From Bacteroidaceae bacterium (GTDB lineage Bacteria; Bacteroidota; Bacteroidia; Bacteroidales; Bacteroidaceae), in the NCBI GenBank assembly GCA_017622815.1, contig JAGAQH010000027.1, positions 124,001-188,000 of the forward strand: 64,000 bases of DNA, read 5' to 3'. Every line of letters starts with the position of its first letter. Position 1 is the first letter of the stretch. The notes under the pieces were generated by a model that was given only the letters and a program-made list of their open reading frames with translations, searched no databases and was not told the DNA's origin. Below, in pieces: positions 8,270 through 17,896 of the stretch. Made by a program: the position numbers and the translations under genes.

Positions 8270-11200
8270 CTATTTCACAACTTTCTTGCCGTTCTGGATG
8301 AAGACACCGTGCTGAGAAGCATTGGCCTTGCGTCCGCTGAGGTCGAAAACTTCAGTTTTCACTTTTCCGTTTTCACCCTTCAGATCGTCTATCCCTGTAG
8401 CATTGCCCACCTGCAGAGTAGCATCAATGATGGTACCGTTGGTATTAAGGATACCGTTCTTGCCTGTGCAAGTACCGTCGGCTGCTATCTGACCGCCTGC
8501 ATCAACGCTGTTCCAGTCAACCTTGAAACGGATGCGGTATGTACCCTCCTCGGGAGCGGTGAACTTGGGGCAAGGAATGGAAGAACCGGGGTTGCGGGCT
8601 GCTCCGGTGATGGTTTCACCCAGAGAGTTGACGCCAGAATCTTCCTGAGTAAAGGAACCGGAATAGAAGAAGAAACTAACCACGTCTGTTCCGCTCTGGT
8701 CGGTATTGCCTTCCTTGAAAGAGAACTGCTGGTCCTGATCAAGGTCGATGTACACGTATCCGTGCATCCATGCTCCGCCGTTCATCTTCAGAGTAACGTT
8801 GACTTCCTCGCCGGGAGCGCAGGAAAGTATCATATCCTCGTTCTCGCTGATGTCCAGATATCGCTTGGTAGAGGTGTCCACGTCCAGTGTCTTGGCCTCT
8901 GACGTTGCCGGAGCGAAGACAATCTGCGTTACAGCTCTGGCACCTGCATTCTGAGAAATACCCTTGTCAAAGTTGATGCTATAGGGAGGCACTACCTTCT
9001 CGGTAACTGTCACCTGCACCTGGGCAACCACGCCACTGCCATCGGTGGCAGAAGCGGTGATTGTTACGAGGCCGGGGGCAACACCCTTGACAACTCCATT
9101 CACCACAGTAGCCACCAACTCATCACTTGATGTCCATTCCAGGAGCTTGTTGGTGGCATTAGTAGGGTTTACCGTAGCAACAACTGCTACGGATGAACCC
9201 TCCTCTACCTCATACTGCTCCTGATTGAAGGAGATGCTTTCCACTGCCACCACGGGAGCCTCGCTATCGCGTCCGTTGAACATGTAGACGCTGCTGCCGG
9301 GCAGGGTCACGGTCAAGGTCTGGTCAATGTCGATTGCCTGGCCTTCTGTCAAGCCCTCAAGGTTGGCCTGGTCAGAGAATGCCTTGATCAGCACGATAGA
9401 ACCGGTAATGTTGGCAGGAATTTCCAGAGCCTCACGCAGGGTGGTGGTGAAGGTCTGTGTGTTGTTAGCACCATTGCGCAGGGTCAGGACTGCCTTCTCG
9501 CCATTCCATGCTGCCCAGCCGTAAACCTCGGCCTTTGAGCCTGTCCAGGGATCGCCGCCCACCCAGTGTGCATCCATCAGCACGTCGGAGTTCTCCTTCT
9601 GCCACTTGATGAGGTCGGCAAGGTCTGCCCACAGGCGACCACCCTCGATGCTGTTCATCAGGTCGTAGTCGTTGTAGAGTTCCACCAGGCCGCTACCGCA
9701 CGCGAAGGCACAACGCATTTCGTTCAGCACAGACTTGTAGTCGCGCTCGTCAGTTGCTGGAGGACCGAACTTGGTGAGGATGAATCCGTGGGTCATCAGT
9801 GTGTTGATGGGACAGATGGGAGAGTTGGTAACGTAGTTCTGGTGAACCAGGTTGTCGCGGTAAGTGATCCAGTTCTCGCGCTTGGTGGTATTGTTGCCAA
9901 TGCGGTCGTGGTCGTTCTCCTGACGCCATGTGGCATCTGAAATCTGATACCAGAAGGGAGAAGCCCATGTACCTACGGTAGTATTGAAGAAGATGTCCTC
10001 GCGGAGTTCCTCACGCACATAGCGCTCCAGACGGATGATACCCTCGGCATTCTCGTTGCCGGTGTCGCCGTTGTCGGGACCTACGGAAGAGAACTGACCG
10101 GAAATACCGTCGAACTTGAAGAATACATAGTTGTCGCTGCCTGCCTGATAGCCTTCTGTACCGTCCTGATTACATACGAGGTTGTATGCAGCCTTCTTGA
10201 ATGCTTCGTAGTAGCGGGGGTTGGAGAGTTGCATGCCACCCTTGTCGCTCCAGTACTGGCGACGGTAGTTACCGCTCTGTCCATAACCGCCCACGGGGCC
10301 GAGCCATGCACCGATGCCGGCACCCATCTCCTTGGCTGCCTTGGACATGTCGCGCAACTCGTTGGGGAAACTGCTATGGAAGGTCCATTCGCCATAGAGG
10401 TCCCATCCGTCGTCGATGACAAACATGCTGGGAGAAACGCCGTAGCGGTCGTAGAACTGTGTCTTCCACTGAGCCATCACATTGAGCACGTCTGCAGCCT
10501 TGGTGTTGTCCAAGTGCTCTCGGCCGGGCTCAGCGTTGTTACGGTTGATCTGGAGTTCGTACCATGCCACGTATGCGGGAACTGCACGCCAGGGCACTGC
10601 ACGCTCGCGCTCGCTGTATGCCAGGAATGAACGACGCTTCTGTGTCTTGCGGATGTCGGGGTTGTCCTGACTACCGTCCTGTGCAACGAGGCCCACAACG
10701 GCAGCCACCTTCCAGGTCTCGCCTGCGGCCAGGGTGGTATTGCGGCTCCAGCGGCCCTGGATGTTCACGATATCAGAAGATACGTCCACACCGGCTTTTG
10801 CCTCGTAGACCTCCACCTTGAATTCTGCGGTAGAGACGAGTTCGCCTTCACGGCCGTCCACATACATGCATACACGGAAGGTACCGTCGTTGGGCACGGT
10901 GAAGGTGTATGAATTGTTCTCCTTGGCAGAACCGGTATAACCGTGGTGATAGTCGCTGGCCACGATAGAACCGTTCTCGTCCAGAAGCACCACGCCGTCG
11001 ATGTCAAAGCGCTTGGCACCGCTCTTATAGGTGAGGGTTGTGGTCACCTTCTGGTCCTTCTTCAATTCTACCTGCTTGGCGTAGGTGTAGTAGGTCTTGT
11101 CCGAACCGCCTACCTCCTGTATGCGCATGGGCACGTCGGCAATGTTCTGCTGTGTCCATGCAGAAGCGGCCAAGTTGTCGGTGACGGGGGTAGAAACCAG

Positions 11201-12577
11201 GTTCCAGTTGTCCTCGTCGTCGCTGGCTCCGCCCACGGTGTTGTAGGCAGTGGGAGTCTCCAGACCTGCGAATATCTTGTTGCTCATAATCACCTTGCCG
11301 CGGGTATTACCGATAGCGGCGGGCTTGGTGCCGGCTGCCTTGGCATCCACGTTGTAGGTCATGGCAATAATGTCGAACATGTCAACGTTGCCCTTGCCGA
11401 GCAGTTCCATCTCGGTGCGCAGATAATGGCTTCCGTCGCGCAATACTGCACGCCACAGGATCTCTATCTCCTCACCCTTGTAGGTGTAGCCGAAGACTGC
11501 CTCCAGAGCCTTGCCGGCATAGTGCTCGGCACCACCGATGGCAGTGGGGTTGGCGGCGAGGTCCTTCTGCTCGAAACTCTTCATCTGCATCTGGCTGGCA
11601 GCAACCTTCTCGCCTGCACCGAAGCCAACGACGAAGAGTTCTGTGCCTGCCACCAAGTTCATGGCCTTGCTGCCCAGGAAGTAGACGCCCTTGTCGCCCT
11701 TCAGGAAACTGGCGGCCAGAACGTTGTTGTACAGGGTATAAACCTCACCCTCCTTCTCGCTCATGGCAGCGCCAACGGCATCCTGCTGCTTGGGATATAC
11801 CCATGCCTGGGTGTATGCCTCGCTGTTGCGGAGTTCGGGCATGTCGTAGTAGGTAACGGAAACGGTCTTGGTCTCGTTGTCCACGCTAACCACGGCAAAC
11901 TTGCCCTCCTTCTGGGGAGCCACGACATCGCTGGGAGAGAGATGACCGGTAACGGTAACCGTCTGGCCGTTGGTATACTCCTGACCGTTGATGGTTACGC
12001 TACCCTCCTCCAGATCGATGGTGTAGGTGTAGACCTGCACTTCAGTGATAATCCAACGGCTGCCGGCATCCTGGCTTGCGCCCTGCTGCCACAGGCCGAT
12101 TGTTATGGAGGTATTGTCCAGAGCGTTCTGGTCCTTGCCTCCGTACCAGTTCATGTACTGTGCGGCGGCACCTCCTGAGGTGTTAAAGGGAGCGAACTGA
12201 TATACGTCGTTGCCGCTCACCGTCACTTTGGTTGCCCTCCAGGGCTGTGCGCTTTCCTTGGCGTCCACCAACTTGCCGAAATTCGTGCCGCTGCTGTAAC
12301 TGGCAGCCTTGGTGTAGGACACCCACTTCTTGCGGTCTACACTGTAGATGTAGTAAGAGTTCGTCTTACCATCCTCTGCATAGAATGCGAACTTGCCGGC
12401 ATTCTCCTCGGTCTCCGTGGGAGAGGTGTAGGAGGTCATGGTCAAACCATTGCCGTTCCTCACGGTAAACATGCTTTCGGGCTTGTCCACCGATGTAGAT
12501 GCCTTGATAGCATCCGTCTGTGCCCATCCCGCCATAGCAGGGAGCAACAGAGCCAACATCAATAGGCTTTTCTTCAT
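8270..12577 (-). CDS. Large secreted GH36/GH27-like glycosidase with Big2 and GEVED-like domains, T9SS cargo
   Basis: 1435 residues with signal peptide (MKKSLLMLALLLPAMAGWAQ). The central region (about 560-1080) is a clan GH-D type barrel: FVIDDGWDLYGEW near 722-734, a nucleophile-type strand YVFFKFDG near 820 and an acid/base candidate QISDATWRQENDHD near 880. A bacterial Ig-like Big2 domain (about 1112-1195, ending VAPGLVTITASA) follows. Next comes a beta domain resembling GEVED repeats (YVYIDLDQDQQF, about 1205-1385), then a type IX sorting tail (VFDLSGRK...GVFIQNGKKVVK). The protein is therefore probably exported through T9SS and anchored at or released from the cell surface. Substrate is probably an alpha-galactoside-like glycan, but the 550-residue N-terminal region is not recognised. 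A duplicated TAGTTAATTAAT (12578-12589, 12591-12602) forms the leader just before the start. Confidence 0.82.
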   Translation of the reverse strand: MKKSLLMLALLLPAMAGWAQTDAIKASTSVDKPESMFTVRNGNGLTMTSYTSPTETEENAGKFAFYAEDGKTNSYYIYSVDRKKWVSYTKAASYSSGTNFGKLVDAKESAQPWRATKVTVSGNDVYQFAPFNTSGGAAAQYMNWYGGKDQNALDNTSITIGLWQQGASQDAGSRWIITEVQVYTYTIDLEEGSVTINGQEYTNGQTVTVTGHLSPSDVVAPQKEGKFAVVSVDNETKTVSVTYYDMPELRNSEAYTQAWVYPKQQDAVGAAMSEKEGEVYTLYNNVLAASFLKGDKGVYFLGSKAMNLVAGTELFVVGFGAGEKVAASQMQMKSFEQKDLAANPTAIGGAEHYAGKALEAVFGYTYKGEEIEILWRAVLRDGSHYLRTEMELLGKGNVDMFDIIAMTYNVDAKAAGTKPAAIGNTRGKVIMSNKIFAGLETPTAYNTVGGASDDEDNWNLVSTPVTDNLAASAWTQQNIADVPMRIQEVGGSDKTYYTYAKQVELKKDQKVTTTLTYKSGAKRFDIDGVVLLDENGSIVASDYHHGYTGSAKENNSYTFTVPNDGTFRVCMYVDGREGELVSTAEFKVEVYEAKAGVDVSSDIVNIQGRWSRNTTLAAGETWKVAAVVGLVAQDGSQDNPDIRKTQKRRSFLAYSERERAVPWRAVPAYVAWYELQINRNNAEPGREHLDNTKAADVLNVMAQWKTQFYDRYGVSPSMFVIDDGWDLYGEWTFHSSFPNELRDMSKAAKEMGAGIGAWLGPVGGYGQSGNYRRQYWSDKGGMQLSNPRYYEAFKKAAYNLVCNQDGTEGYQAGSDNYVFFKFDGISGQFSSVGPDNGDTGNENAEGIIRLERYVREELREDIFFNTTVGTWASPFWYQISDATWRQENDHDRIGNNTTKRENWITYRDNLVHQNYVTNSPICPINTLMTHGFILTKFGPPATDERDYKSVLNEMRCAFACGSGLVELYNDYDLMNSIEGGRLWADLADLIKWQKENSDVLMDAHWVGGDPWTGSKAEVYGWAAWNGEKAVLTLRNGANNTQTFTTTLREALEIPANITGSIVLIKAFSDQANLEGLTEGQAIDIDQTLTVTLPGSSVYMFNGRDSEAPVVAVESISFNQEQYEVEEGSSVAVVATVNPTNATNKLLEWTSSDELVATVVNGVVKGVAPGLVTITASATDGSGVVAQVQVTVTEKVVPPYSINFDKGISQNAGARAVTQIVFAPATSEAKTLDVDTSTKRYLDISENEDMILSCAPGEEVNVTLKMNGGAWMHGYVYIDLDQDQQFSFKEGNTDQSGTDVVSFFFYSGSFTQEDSGVNSLGETITGAARNPGSSIPCPKFTAPEEGTYRIRFKVDWNSVDAGGQIAADGTCTGKNGILNTNGTIIDATLQVGNATGIDDLKGENGKVKTEVFDLSGRKANASQHGVFIQNGKKVVK

Positions 12578-12668
12578 TAGTTAATTAATTTAGTTAATTA
12601 ATATATTGTTAGGTTTTGTCTTATATAGTCTACGCTTGCCCACATATTAATACTATATATGGCACATG

Positions 12669-12702
12669 CAAATTTACGTATTTTTCTCCACATAACAACA
12701 AA
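12669..12702 (-). promoter_or_regulatory. Promoter candidate for the GH36-like gene
   Basis: Minus-strand TAAATTTG (12669-12676) matches the -7 consensus; a TTTG lies at 12699-12702, 22 bases upstream, slightly longer than the usual spacing. The leader would be about 85 bases and carries the doubled TAGTTAATTAAT. Confidence 0.5.
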
Positions 12703-12771
12703 AACACCTTATTATATATGTGATAATGCACCATATTTCAACACAATCAAGGCTCTGACGACTAAAATATG

Positions 12772-12779
12772 TATCTTTG
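12772..12779 (+). promoter_or_regulatory. -7 promoter element (TATCTTTG) for tcdA
   Basis: TATCTTTG lies 38 bases before the tcdA ATG at 12817. No good -33 element is visible. Confidence 0.5.
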
Positions 12780-12816
12780 CAGAGAAGAAAAGTGACAAAT
12801 ACCCAATAAAGACAAG

Positions 12817-13563
12817 ATGAAGCAGGCAGAAATATTCAACCGCTCCGAACTCCTCCTGGGGCACGAGGGAATGAGAGCACTGGACGATGCCAGAGTGATA
12901 CTCTTCGGCGTGGGAGGCGTAGGCTCGTGGTGTGCCGAGGGACTCATCCGTGCAGGACTGACGCACCTGACCATAGTGGACAGCGACCGCGTGTGCCCAA
13001 CCAACCTGAACCGCCAACTCATGGCCACGCAAAGCACCATAGGACAGGCAAAGGTGGAGGCTATGAAGGCACGCCTGCTCTCCATCAATCCCAATGCCGA
13101 AATCACTGCCCTGGAGGCCATGTACACCGAGGAGACGGCAGAAGAATTCCGCCTCGGCGACTACGACTATGTGATAGACTGCATAGACTCGCTCCGCGAC
13201 AAGTGCGACCTCATCCTGCGAACCACCTCACTGCCCCGCCCCACCCTGCTCTCCAGCATGGGGGCAGCACTGCGCATTGACCCCACGAAGGTGAGGCTGA
13301 CGGAGTTCTCCAAGGTGCAGGGCGACGCGCTGGCCCGTGCCGTACGCAACCGATTCAAGAAGGCCAAGACATGGCCACGCCGCAAGTTCCTCTGCGTCCA
13401 TAGCGAAGAACCCGCCATGGAGAACCGCACCGGAGGAAACATCGTACAGGAGGAACTACAGTTCCATAAAGTACAGACAAACGGCTCCCTCTGCCACATA
13501 ACCGCCATCTTCGGCATGATGCTGGCAGGAGAGGTGATAAAAAGACTGACGGCTGACAGTTAA
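12817..13563 (+). CDS. tcdA: tRNA threonylcarbamoyladenosine dehydratase (ThiF/E1-like)
   Basis: ATP-dependent dehydratase that cyclises t6A37 of tRNA to ct6A (TcdA, formerly YgdL/CsdL), cytoplasmic. 248 residues, normal size. The Rossmann nucleotide site is GVGGVGSWCAEGLIRAG (31-47), followed by the E1-type acidic strand VDSDRVCPTNLNRQ and an arginine-asparagine adenylation motif. The second half has DYVIDCIDS and the family stretch RRKFLCVHSEEPA. The closest alternatives are other ThiF-like proteins (MoeB, ThiF), but the lack of zinc cysteine pairs and the stand-alone context favour TcdA. It converges on the next gene with about 50 bases between. Confidence 0.9.
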   Translation: MKQAEIFNRSELLLGHEGMRALDDARVILFGVGGVGSWCAEGLIRAGLTHLTIVDSDRVCPTNLNRQLMATQSTIGQAKVEAMKARLLSINPNAEITALEAMYTEETAEEFRLGDYDYVIDCIDSLRDKCDLILRTTSLPRPTLLSSMGAALRIDPTKVRLTEFSKVQGDALARAVRNRFKKAKTWPRRKFLCVHSEEPAMENRTGGNIVQEELQFHKVQTNGSLCHITAIFGMMLAGEVIKRLTADS

Positions 13564-13616
13564 GAATTCGCCTGTACGCAGAATATCTAATTGTCAACCG
13601 CCAACCTTCCGGAATA

Positions 13617-14498
13617 TTAACCCTGAGCAGGTGCTAATGACAGCATATACACAATCATAAAGAGAAGTATCAATACAAGAACAGATGCAATCATGCATCC
13701 ACGTTCAGTGTCCTTTTCATCCTGAGCACGCTTGTCCAATTTTTCCGTCTCTTGCTCCAGATCTGCAACACTGGCAAGCGCCGCATACGTCACATCATCA
13801 TAATACTTGACTATGATTTCGCTCTTGTCATCTTTACGTATAGGAAACAGATGAAGATTCAGATTATTGTCATACTTTGATGACCTGTCTATAGATACCA
13901 GCATGCACACAACATCTCCAGGCGTCACCTCCAGGACCTTCGGTCCCTCTAAATTGTTTACAGACGCCTTTAGTTTCAAGCCATCCGGATTATGCAAATT
14001 TATGGTTCTGGCTGGAGTGCCTTTTCTTATGGGGTAATCAACATACAGAAAGCGAAGCATTAAATCATAGTATTCCATCAACTTATTTGATGTCTCTGTC
14101 CTTAGACAAACAGATCCTCCGTCCGTCTTGACCACCTCAAGTTCAGTGTATTTAGGAGATTTGGATCCACTTTCGTAAGTATACTTGACACATACACTGG
14201 CAATTTCATCGCGCCATACCACCTTCTTCCGGAATAAGCCTACTTTATACTCTATCCTATCAAGATAGAATCCGGTTCTATTGAAAGCAATGCTCAAAAA
14301 GGCATAAACACCGAATAATACCATCAATATCGCAAAACCAACCATCACCTTATCCCTTGTACTCATGTCTGTATTTATTACATGTGCAAAAGCCCAGAAG
14401 AAGCCGGCAAATATGATAACGGCACCCAAGAGATACCCCAACCATCCTACAGAGTTAACGCCATTAACCCTCTTCTTATTATTACTGTAATCTGCCAT
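13617..14498 (-). CDS. Membrane protein of unknown function, PH-like middle domain
   Basis: About 293 residues from ATG 14498, which has an AGGGAA ribosome binding site; an upstream in-frame ATG at 14582 would add 28 residues with no family look. Two transmembrane segments lie near residues 20-40 and 50-68 (GWLGYLLGAVIIFAGFFW; VGFAILMVLFGVYAFL). A beta-rich soluble region (about 75-240, TGFYLDRIEYKVGLFRKKVVW) resembles bacterial PH-type membrane-associated domains. A charged helix (DLEQETEKLDKRAQDEKD) and a last transmembrane helix (SVLVLILLFMIVYML) close the protein. The coding region is visibly more A+T rich than its neighbours, with more AAA/ATA codons, which may point to horizontal origin or relaxed selection. 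No function can be assigned. Confidence 0.75.
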   Translation of the reverse strand: MADYSNNKKRVNGVNSVGWLGYLLGAVIIFAGFFWAFAHVINTDMSTRDKVMVGFAILMVLFGVYAFLSIAFNRTGFYLDRIEYKVGLFRKKVVWRDEIASVCVKYTYESGSKSPKYTELEVVKTDGGSVCLRTETSNKLMEYYDLMLRFLYVDYPIRKGTPARTINLHNPDGLKLKASVNNLEGPKVLEVTPGDVVCMLVSIDRSSKYDNNLNLHLFPIRKDDKSEIIVKYYDDVTYAALASVADLEQETEKLDKRAQDEKDTERGCMIASVLVLILLFMIVYMLSLAPAQG

Positions 14499-14681
14499 AG
14501 TTTCCCTATATAGCAAGTTAATGAAAACAACAGAACAAAAATACAAATAATCTTTCTCTTCTCCAAAAACCGAAGTCCACAACTTTACCTTACATAGGAA
14601 TTATGAGCCGTCTATTGTACCTATATCGCACTTTCTGTGCATTTTCTTGCCAAAAAGAAGAGAAAATTGCTCAAAAATAAG

Positions 14682-14689
14682 TACATTTG
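14682..14689 (+). promoter_or_regulatory. -7 promoter element (TACATTTG) for the acyl ligase gene
   Basis: TACATTTG lies about 108 bases before the ATG at 14798. The stretch 14499-14797 otherwise holds no gene; it contains the promoter area of the divergent membrane-protein gene (minus-strand TATTTTTG near 14535-14542). Confidence 0.5.
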
Positions 14690-14797
14690 CGCCCTAAAAT
14701 TAAACCTTTAAAAGGCAAACAGGTCAAAACAAAAAGACCGTTTCAAACGGACAGAGCGCCTTGACAGCAAGTTGTACACAAAACATTTGACATATAA

Positions 14798-16477
14798 ATG
14801 AAGCACTTTGCAAGTCTTTTGAATGACTCGATAAAAGAGAATTGGACATTTCCTGCCGTTACTAATTTTGGCGGCACAACCTACACCTATGGCCAGATGG
14901 CCGAACAGATAGAGAAGTATCACATCCTGTTTGCAGAGGCCGGCATCAAGAAAGGGGACAAGATTGCCCTTTATGCCCGCAACTCGGCAGAATGGGTCAT
15001 CGCATACTTTGCCACACTGACCTACGAGGCCGTCTCAGTGCCCTTCCTCCCCGACTTCACCCCTGCCGCAGTGGCAGAACTGGGCACTTTCTCAGAATGC
15101 AAGTTGCTCATAGCCGACGACATTGCCTTCAACAGTCTGGAGGGCGATGAAAAGTACATCAAGCAACTTGAATCCACCCCCGGTTTTGCCGGCATCATCA
15201 ACGTGAAGGACATAAGCATCTGTGTGGCAACGGAAAAGGCTTTGGCCGAAGCCCAATACACCCTCGATGAGCACTTTGCGAAACGCTATCCCAAAGGCCT
15301 GAGCGCAGACCTCATAAACTATTATCCCGAGGAGCGCGACATGGAGGCCGTCGTAGAAATCAGTTTCACATCAGGCACAACCAGCGCAACCTCCAAGGGT
15401 GTGGTCCTGCCGGCACGTTCCCTGTCGGTGAACCTCGACTTTGCACGCCGTGAAATCCCGTCCACACAGGGAGGCCACATCTTTGCCATCCTGCCCATGG
15501 CACACATGTTCGGACAGACATTCGACGTACTCTTCCCCCTGGCAGGCGGCTGCCACGTGTACATCATGCCCGGCAAACCCACCCCTGCACGTCTGCTGGA
15601 GGGCCTGGGCAAGGTAAAGCCCTTCATGTTCCTCACCGTGCCTTTGGTCATAGAGAAGATATTCAAGTCAAGGGTGTTCCCGGCCATACACAAGTTCCCG
15701 GCCAACATGCTCCTGAAGGTGCCCGGCCTTGACAGGATAGCCCTCAACAAGATAAAGAAGGGACTTCTCTCCGCCTTTGGCAACGGATTCTCCACAGGCC
15801 TCATCCTTGGCGGGGCGGCACTCAACCGAGAAGTGGAAGACCTGCTCAAGCGCATGGACTTCCCATACGTCGTTGGTTATGGCATGACCGAGTGCGGCCC
15901 CCTCATCTCATATTGCGACAAGAGCGAGTTCGCCAAGTATTCATGCGGCAAAAAGGCCGACCCTCTGGAGTTGCGCATTGATTCTGCCGACCCCATCAAG
16001 GTTCTGGGTGAAATTCAGGTAAAGGGCGATGCCGTCATGCTCGGATACTACAAGAACGAGGAAGCGACAGCAGCCGCATTTACCGAAGACGGTTGGCTGA
16101 AGACCGGCGACATGGGCGTTCTGGATGCCAAGGGCAATGTCTTCATCAAGGGACGTTGCAAGAACATGATTCTCACCGCCAACGGCCAGAACATCTACCC
16201 CGAGGAGATAGAAGACAAGATAAACAACCTCCCCTACGTCATGGAGTCATTGGTTGTAGGCCGCAAGAACGCCATCGTGGCCCTTGTCGTTGCCGACTAC
16301 GAGGCAGGCAAGAAGGATGGCATTGACGCCCTGGCACTTGAGAAACTCATCAACCACAACGTACTTGCCCTGAACCCGGAACTAGCCGCCTATAGCAAAA
16401 TCTCCAGCATCGAGATTCGCACCGAGGCCTTTGAAAAGACCCCGAAGCAGAGCATCAAGAGGTACTTGTACTCTTAA
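14798..16477 (+). CDS. AMP-forming acyl-CoA (or acyl-ACP) ligase
   Basis: Adenylate-forming enzyme of the ANL superfamily, probably activating fatty acids with ATP and CoA (long-chain FadD/AasS-like). 559 residues. The P-loop is SFTSGTTSATSKG (189-201). The adenine-binding region contains GYGMTECGP (near 362-370), and the hinge and signature follow as DGWLKTGDMG and FIKGRCKNMILTANGQNIYPEEIE (abridged motif GRCKNMI). The C-terminal catalytic lysine lies in TPKQSIKRYLYS at the very end. The absence of long hydrophobic segments indicates a cytosolic or peripheral enzyme. Chain-length preference cannot be read. It is encoded alone, convergent with ilvE. Confidence 0.87.
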   Translation: MKHFASLLNDSIKENWTFPAVTNFGGTTYTYGQMAEQIEKYHILFAEAGIKKGDKIALYARNSAEWVIAYFATLTYEAVSVPFLPDFTPAAVAELGTFSECKLLIADDIAFNSLEGDEKYIKQLESTPGFAGIINVKDISICVATEKALAEAQYTLDEHFAKRYPKGLSADLINYYPEERDMEAVVEISFTSGTTSATSKGVVLPARSLSVNLDFARREIPSTQGGHIFAILPMAHMFGQTFDVLFPLAGGCHVYIMPGKPTPARLLEGLGKVKPFMFLTVPLVIEKIFKSRVFPAIHKFPANMLLKVPGLDRIALNKIKKGLLSAFGNGFSTGLILGGAALNREVEDLLKRMDFPYVVGYGMTECGPLISYCDKSEFAKYSCGKKADPLELRIDSADPIKVLGEIQVKGDAVMLGYYKNEEATAAAFTEDGWLKTGDMGVLDAKGNVFIKGRCKNMILTANGQNIYPEEIEDKINNLPYVMESLVVGRKNAIVALVVADYEAGKKDGIDALALEKLINHNVLALNPELAAYSKISSIEIRTEAFEKTPKQSIKRYLYS

Positions 16478-16508
16478 AAGGAGACCCACCCCCTTTTTTC
16501 TCTTATCC

Positions 16509-17531
16509 CTACTCTATCACAACTCGTGTCCAGCCATGGATGTCGGGTTCGGTACCATACTGGATGCCACGCAGTTTGTTGTAGAGTTTGGTGGAAATGG
16601 GGCCGGGATTGCCGTCCTTGGAGATGACATAACTGCGCTTGTTCTCCAAGTCGTCTATGCGCTCGATGGGCGAGATGACTGCTGCCGTGCCACATGCTCC
16701 GGCCTCCTCAAAGGTATCCAACTCCTCCTCGGGAATGGGACGGCGCTCAACCTTCAGACCGAGGTCCTGAGCCAACTGCATCAGGCTCTTGTTGGTGATG
16801 GAGGGCAGAATGCTGGTTGACTTGGGGGTAACGTAAGTATTGTCCTTGATACCGAAGAAGTTGGCAGCACCACACTCGTCGATATATTTCTTCTCCTTGG
16901 CATCGAGATAGAACTCGCAGGAGTAGCCCAGATCGTGAGCCATCTTGTTGGCACGAAGGGAGGCCGCATAGTTTCCGCCCACCTTGTACACACCGGTGCC
17001 GAGAGGAGCCGAACGGTCATACTCGCGTATGATGACATAGGGGTTGGTGGAGAAACCGCCCTTGAAGTAGGGACCTACGGGAGTAACGAAGATAAGGAAC
17101 AGATACTCCTCAGAGGGATGCACGCCCACCTGGGCGCTGGTGCCGATGAGCAGAGGACGGATGTAGAGGCTGGCACCGCTCTCGTAGGGAGGAATGAAGC
17201 GCTCGTTCAGGCGCACCACACGGTCCACCATCTCATTAAACTTCTCCGTGGGCAGTTCAGGCATGAGAATGCCACGGCATGTGCTCTGCAGACGGGCAGC
17301 ATTCTCGTCGGAGCGGAACACACGCACCTTGCCGTCAGGGCAACGGTAAGCCTTCAGTCCCTCGAAAGCCTCCTGTCCGTAGTGCAGGCAGGTGGCAGCC
17401 ATATGCAGGGGGATGGTCTCCTCGCTACAGTTCTCTATCTCTCCCCATGCGCCATTGCGATAATAGCAGCGCACATTGTAGTCTGTCTTCATGTAGCCAA
17501 AGGAAAGGCTACTCCAATCTATTTCGTTCAT
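16509..17531 (-). CDS. ilvE: Branched-chain-amino-acid aminotransferase
   Basis: PLP enzyme (fold type IV) interconverting leucine, isoleucine and valine with their 2-oxo acids, using 2-oxoglutarate/glutamate. 340 residues, as in the eukaryote-like type II BCAT group common in Bacteroidales. The Schiff-base lysine is K183 in GVYKVGGNYAAS; EAFEGLKAYR (54-63) and the phosphate-binding ECGAANFFGI are family hallmarks. Start ATG 17531 is preceded by a TACTTTTG promoter element. It is encoded singly. Confidence 0.93.
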   Translation of the reverse strand: MNEIDWSSLSFGYMKTDYNVRCYYRNGAWGEIENCSEETIPLHMAATCLHYGQEAFEGLKAYRCPDGKVRVFRSDENAARLQSTCRGILMPELPTEKFNEMVDRVVRLNERFIPPYESGASLYIRPLLIGTSAQVGVHPSEEYLFLIFVTPVGPYFKGGFSTNPYVIIREYDRSAPLGTGVYKVGGNYAASLRANKMAHDLGYSCEFYLDAKEKKYIDECGAANFFGIKDNTYVTPKSTSILPSITNKSLMQLAQDLGLKVERRPIPEEELDTFEEAGACGTAAVISPIERIDDLENKRSYVISKDGNPGPISTKLYNKLRGIQYGTEPDIHGWTRVVIE

Positions 17532-17551
17532 GTTTTCTTAATATTTGCTTG

Positions 17552-17559
17552 CAAAAGTA
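17552..17559 (-). promoter_or_regulatory. -7 promoter element (TACTTTTG) for ilvE
   Basis: Minus-strand TACTTTTG, 20 bases upstream of the ilvE ATG, giving a very short leader. No attenuator-like leader peptide is visible. Confidence 0.5.
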
Positions 17560-17621
17560 CACAATTATATCGTAACAACGATACAATCTTCCATGTTTTT
17601 ATCCACACGGACGATTATTTG

Positions 17622-17810
17622 CTACCCGGCAGGCTCCTCGTCGATGATTTTCTTTATCTCCTGATCCACGGAAAGGAGTTGCTCGCGACAGAAGGCGACA
17701 AGTTTCTGTGCCTCGCGCAGACGATCGGCAATCTGGTCGATGGGCAGTTCGTTCTGCTCCAACTGGCGGGCAATGGTTTCAAGAGTCTTTATGGCTTCTT
17801 CGTATTTCAT
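17622..17810 (-). CDS. xseB: Exodeoxyribonuclease VII small subunit
   Basis: 62-residue helical protein with the XseB pattern (YEEAIKTLETIARQLEQNEL...ADRLREAQKLVAFCREQL). Several copies bind XseA to form exonuclease VII, which degrades single-stranded DNA in both directions. It lies 86 bases downstream of xseA on the same strand, with a C-rich hairpin repeat in the gap. Length and position next to xseA make the call secure. Confidence 0.9.
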   Translation of the reverse strand: MKYEEAIKTLETIARQLEQNELPIDQIADRLREAQKLVAFCREQLLSVDQEIKKIIDEEPAG

Positions 17811-17817
17811 ATTATAA

Positions 17818-17868
17818 GACCCCTCTCCAACCCTCCCACAAGGGGACGGAGTATAATGTGCTGGAGAG
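17818..17868. repeat. C-rich/G-rich hairpin repeat, copy b, between xseA and xseB
   Basis: GACCCCTCTCCAACCCTCCC-ACAA-GGGGACGG then AGTATAATGTGCTGGAGAG. Family member of the 7694 repeat, and it shares the GAGTA(T/G)AATG word after the hairpin with copy a. It lies in the transcript between the two exonuclease VII subunit genes and ends 8 bases before the xseB start codon, so it could lower xseB expression or tune processing. Confidence 0.7.
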
Positions 17869-17896
17869 ATGTATAGGTTTGGTTTGCTTTTAGTAA

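Noticed and set aside
10943-12178. 411-residue open frame on the plus strand inside the GH36-like gene
   Set aside because: Antisense shadow of a well-supported gene with signal peptide, catalytic motifs and T9SS tail; its product has no signal, motif or ribosome binding site and reflects codon bias.
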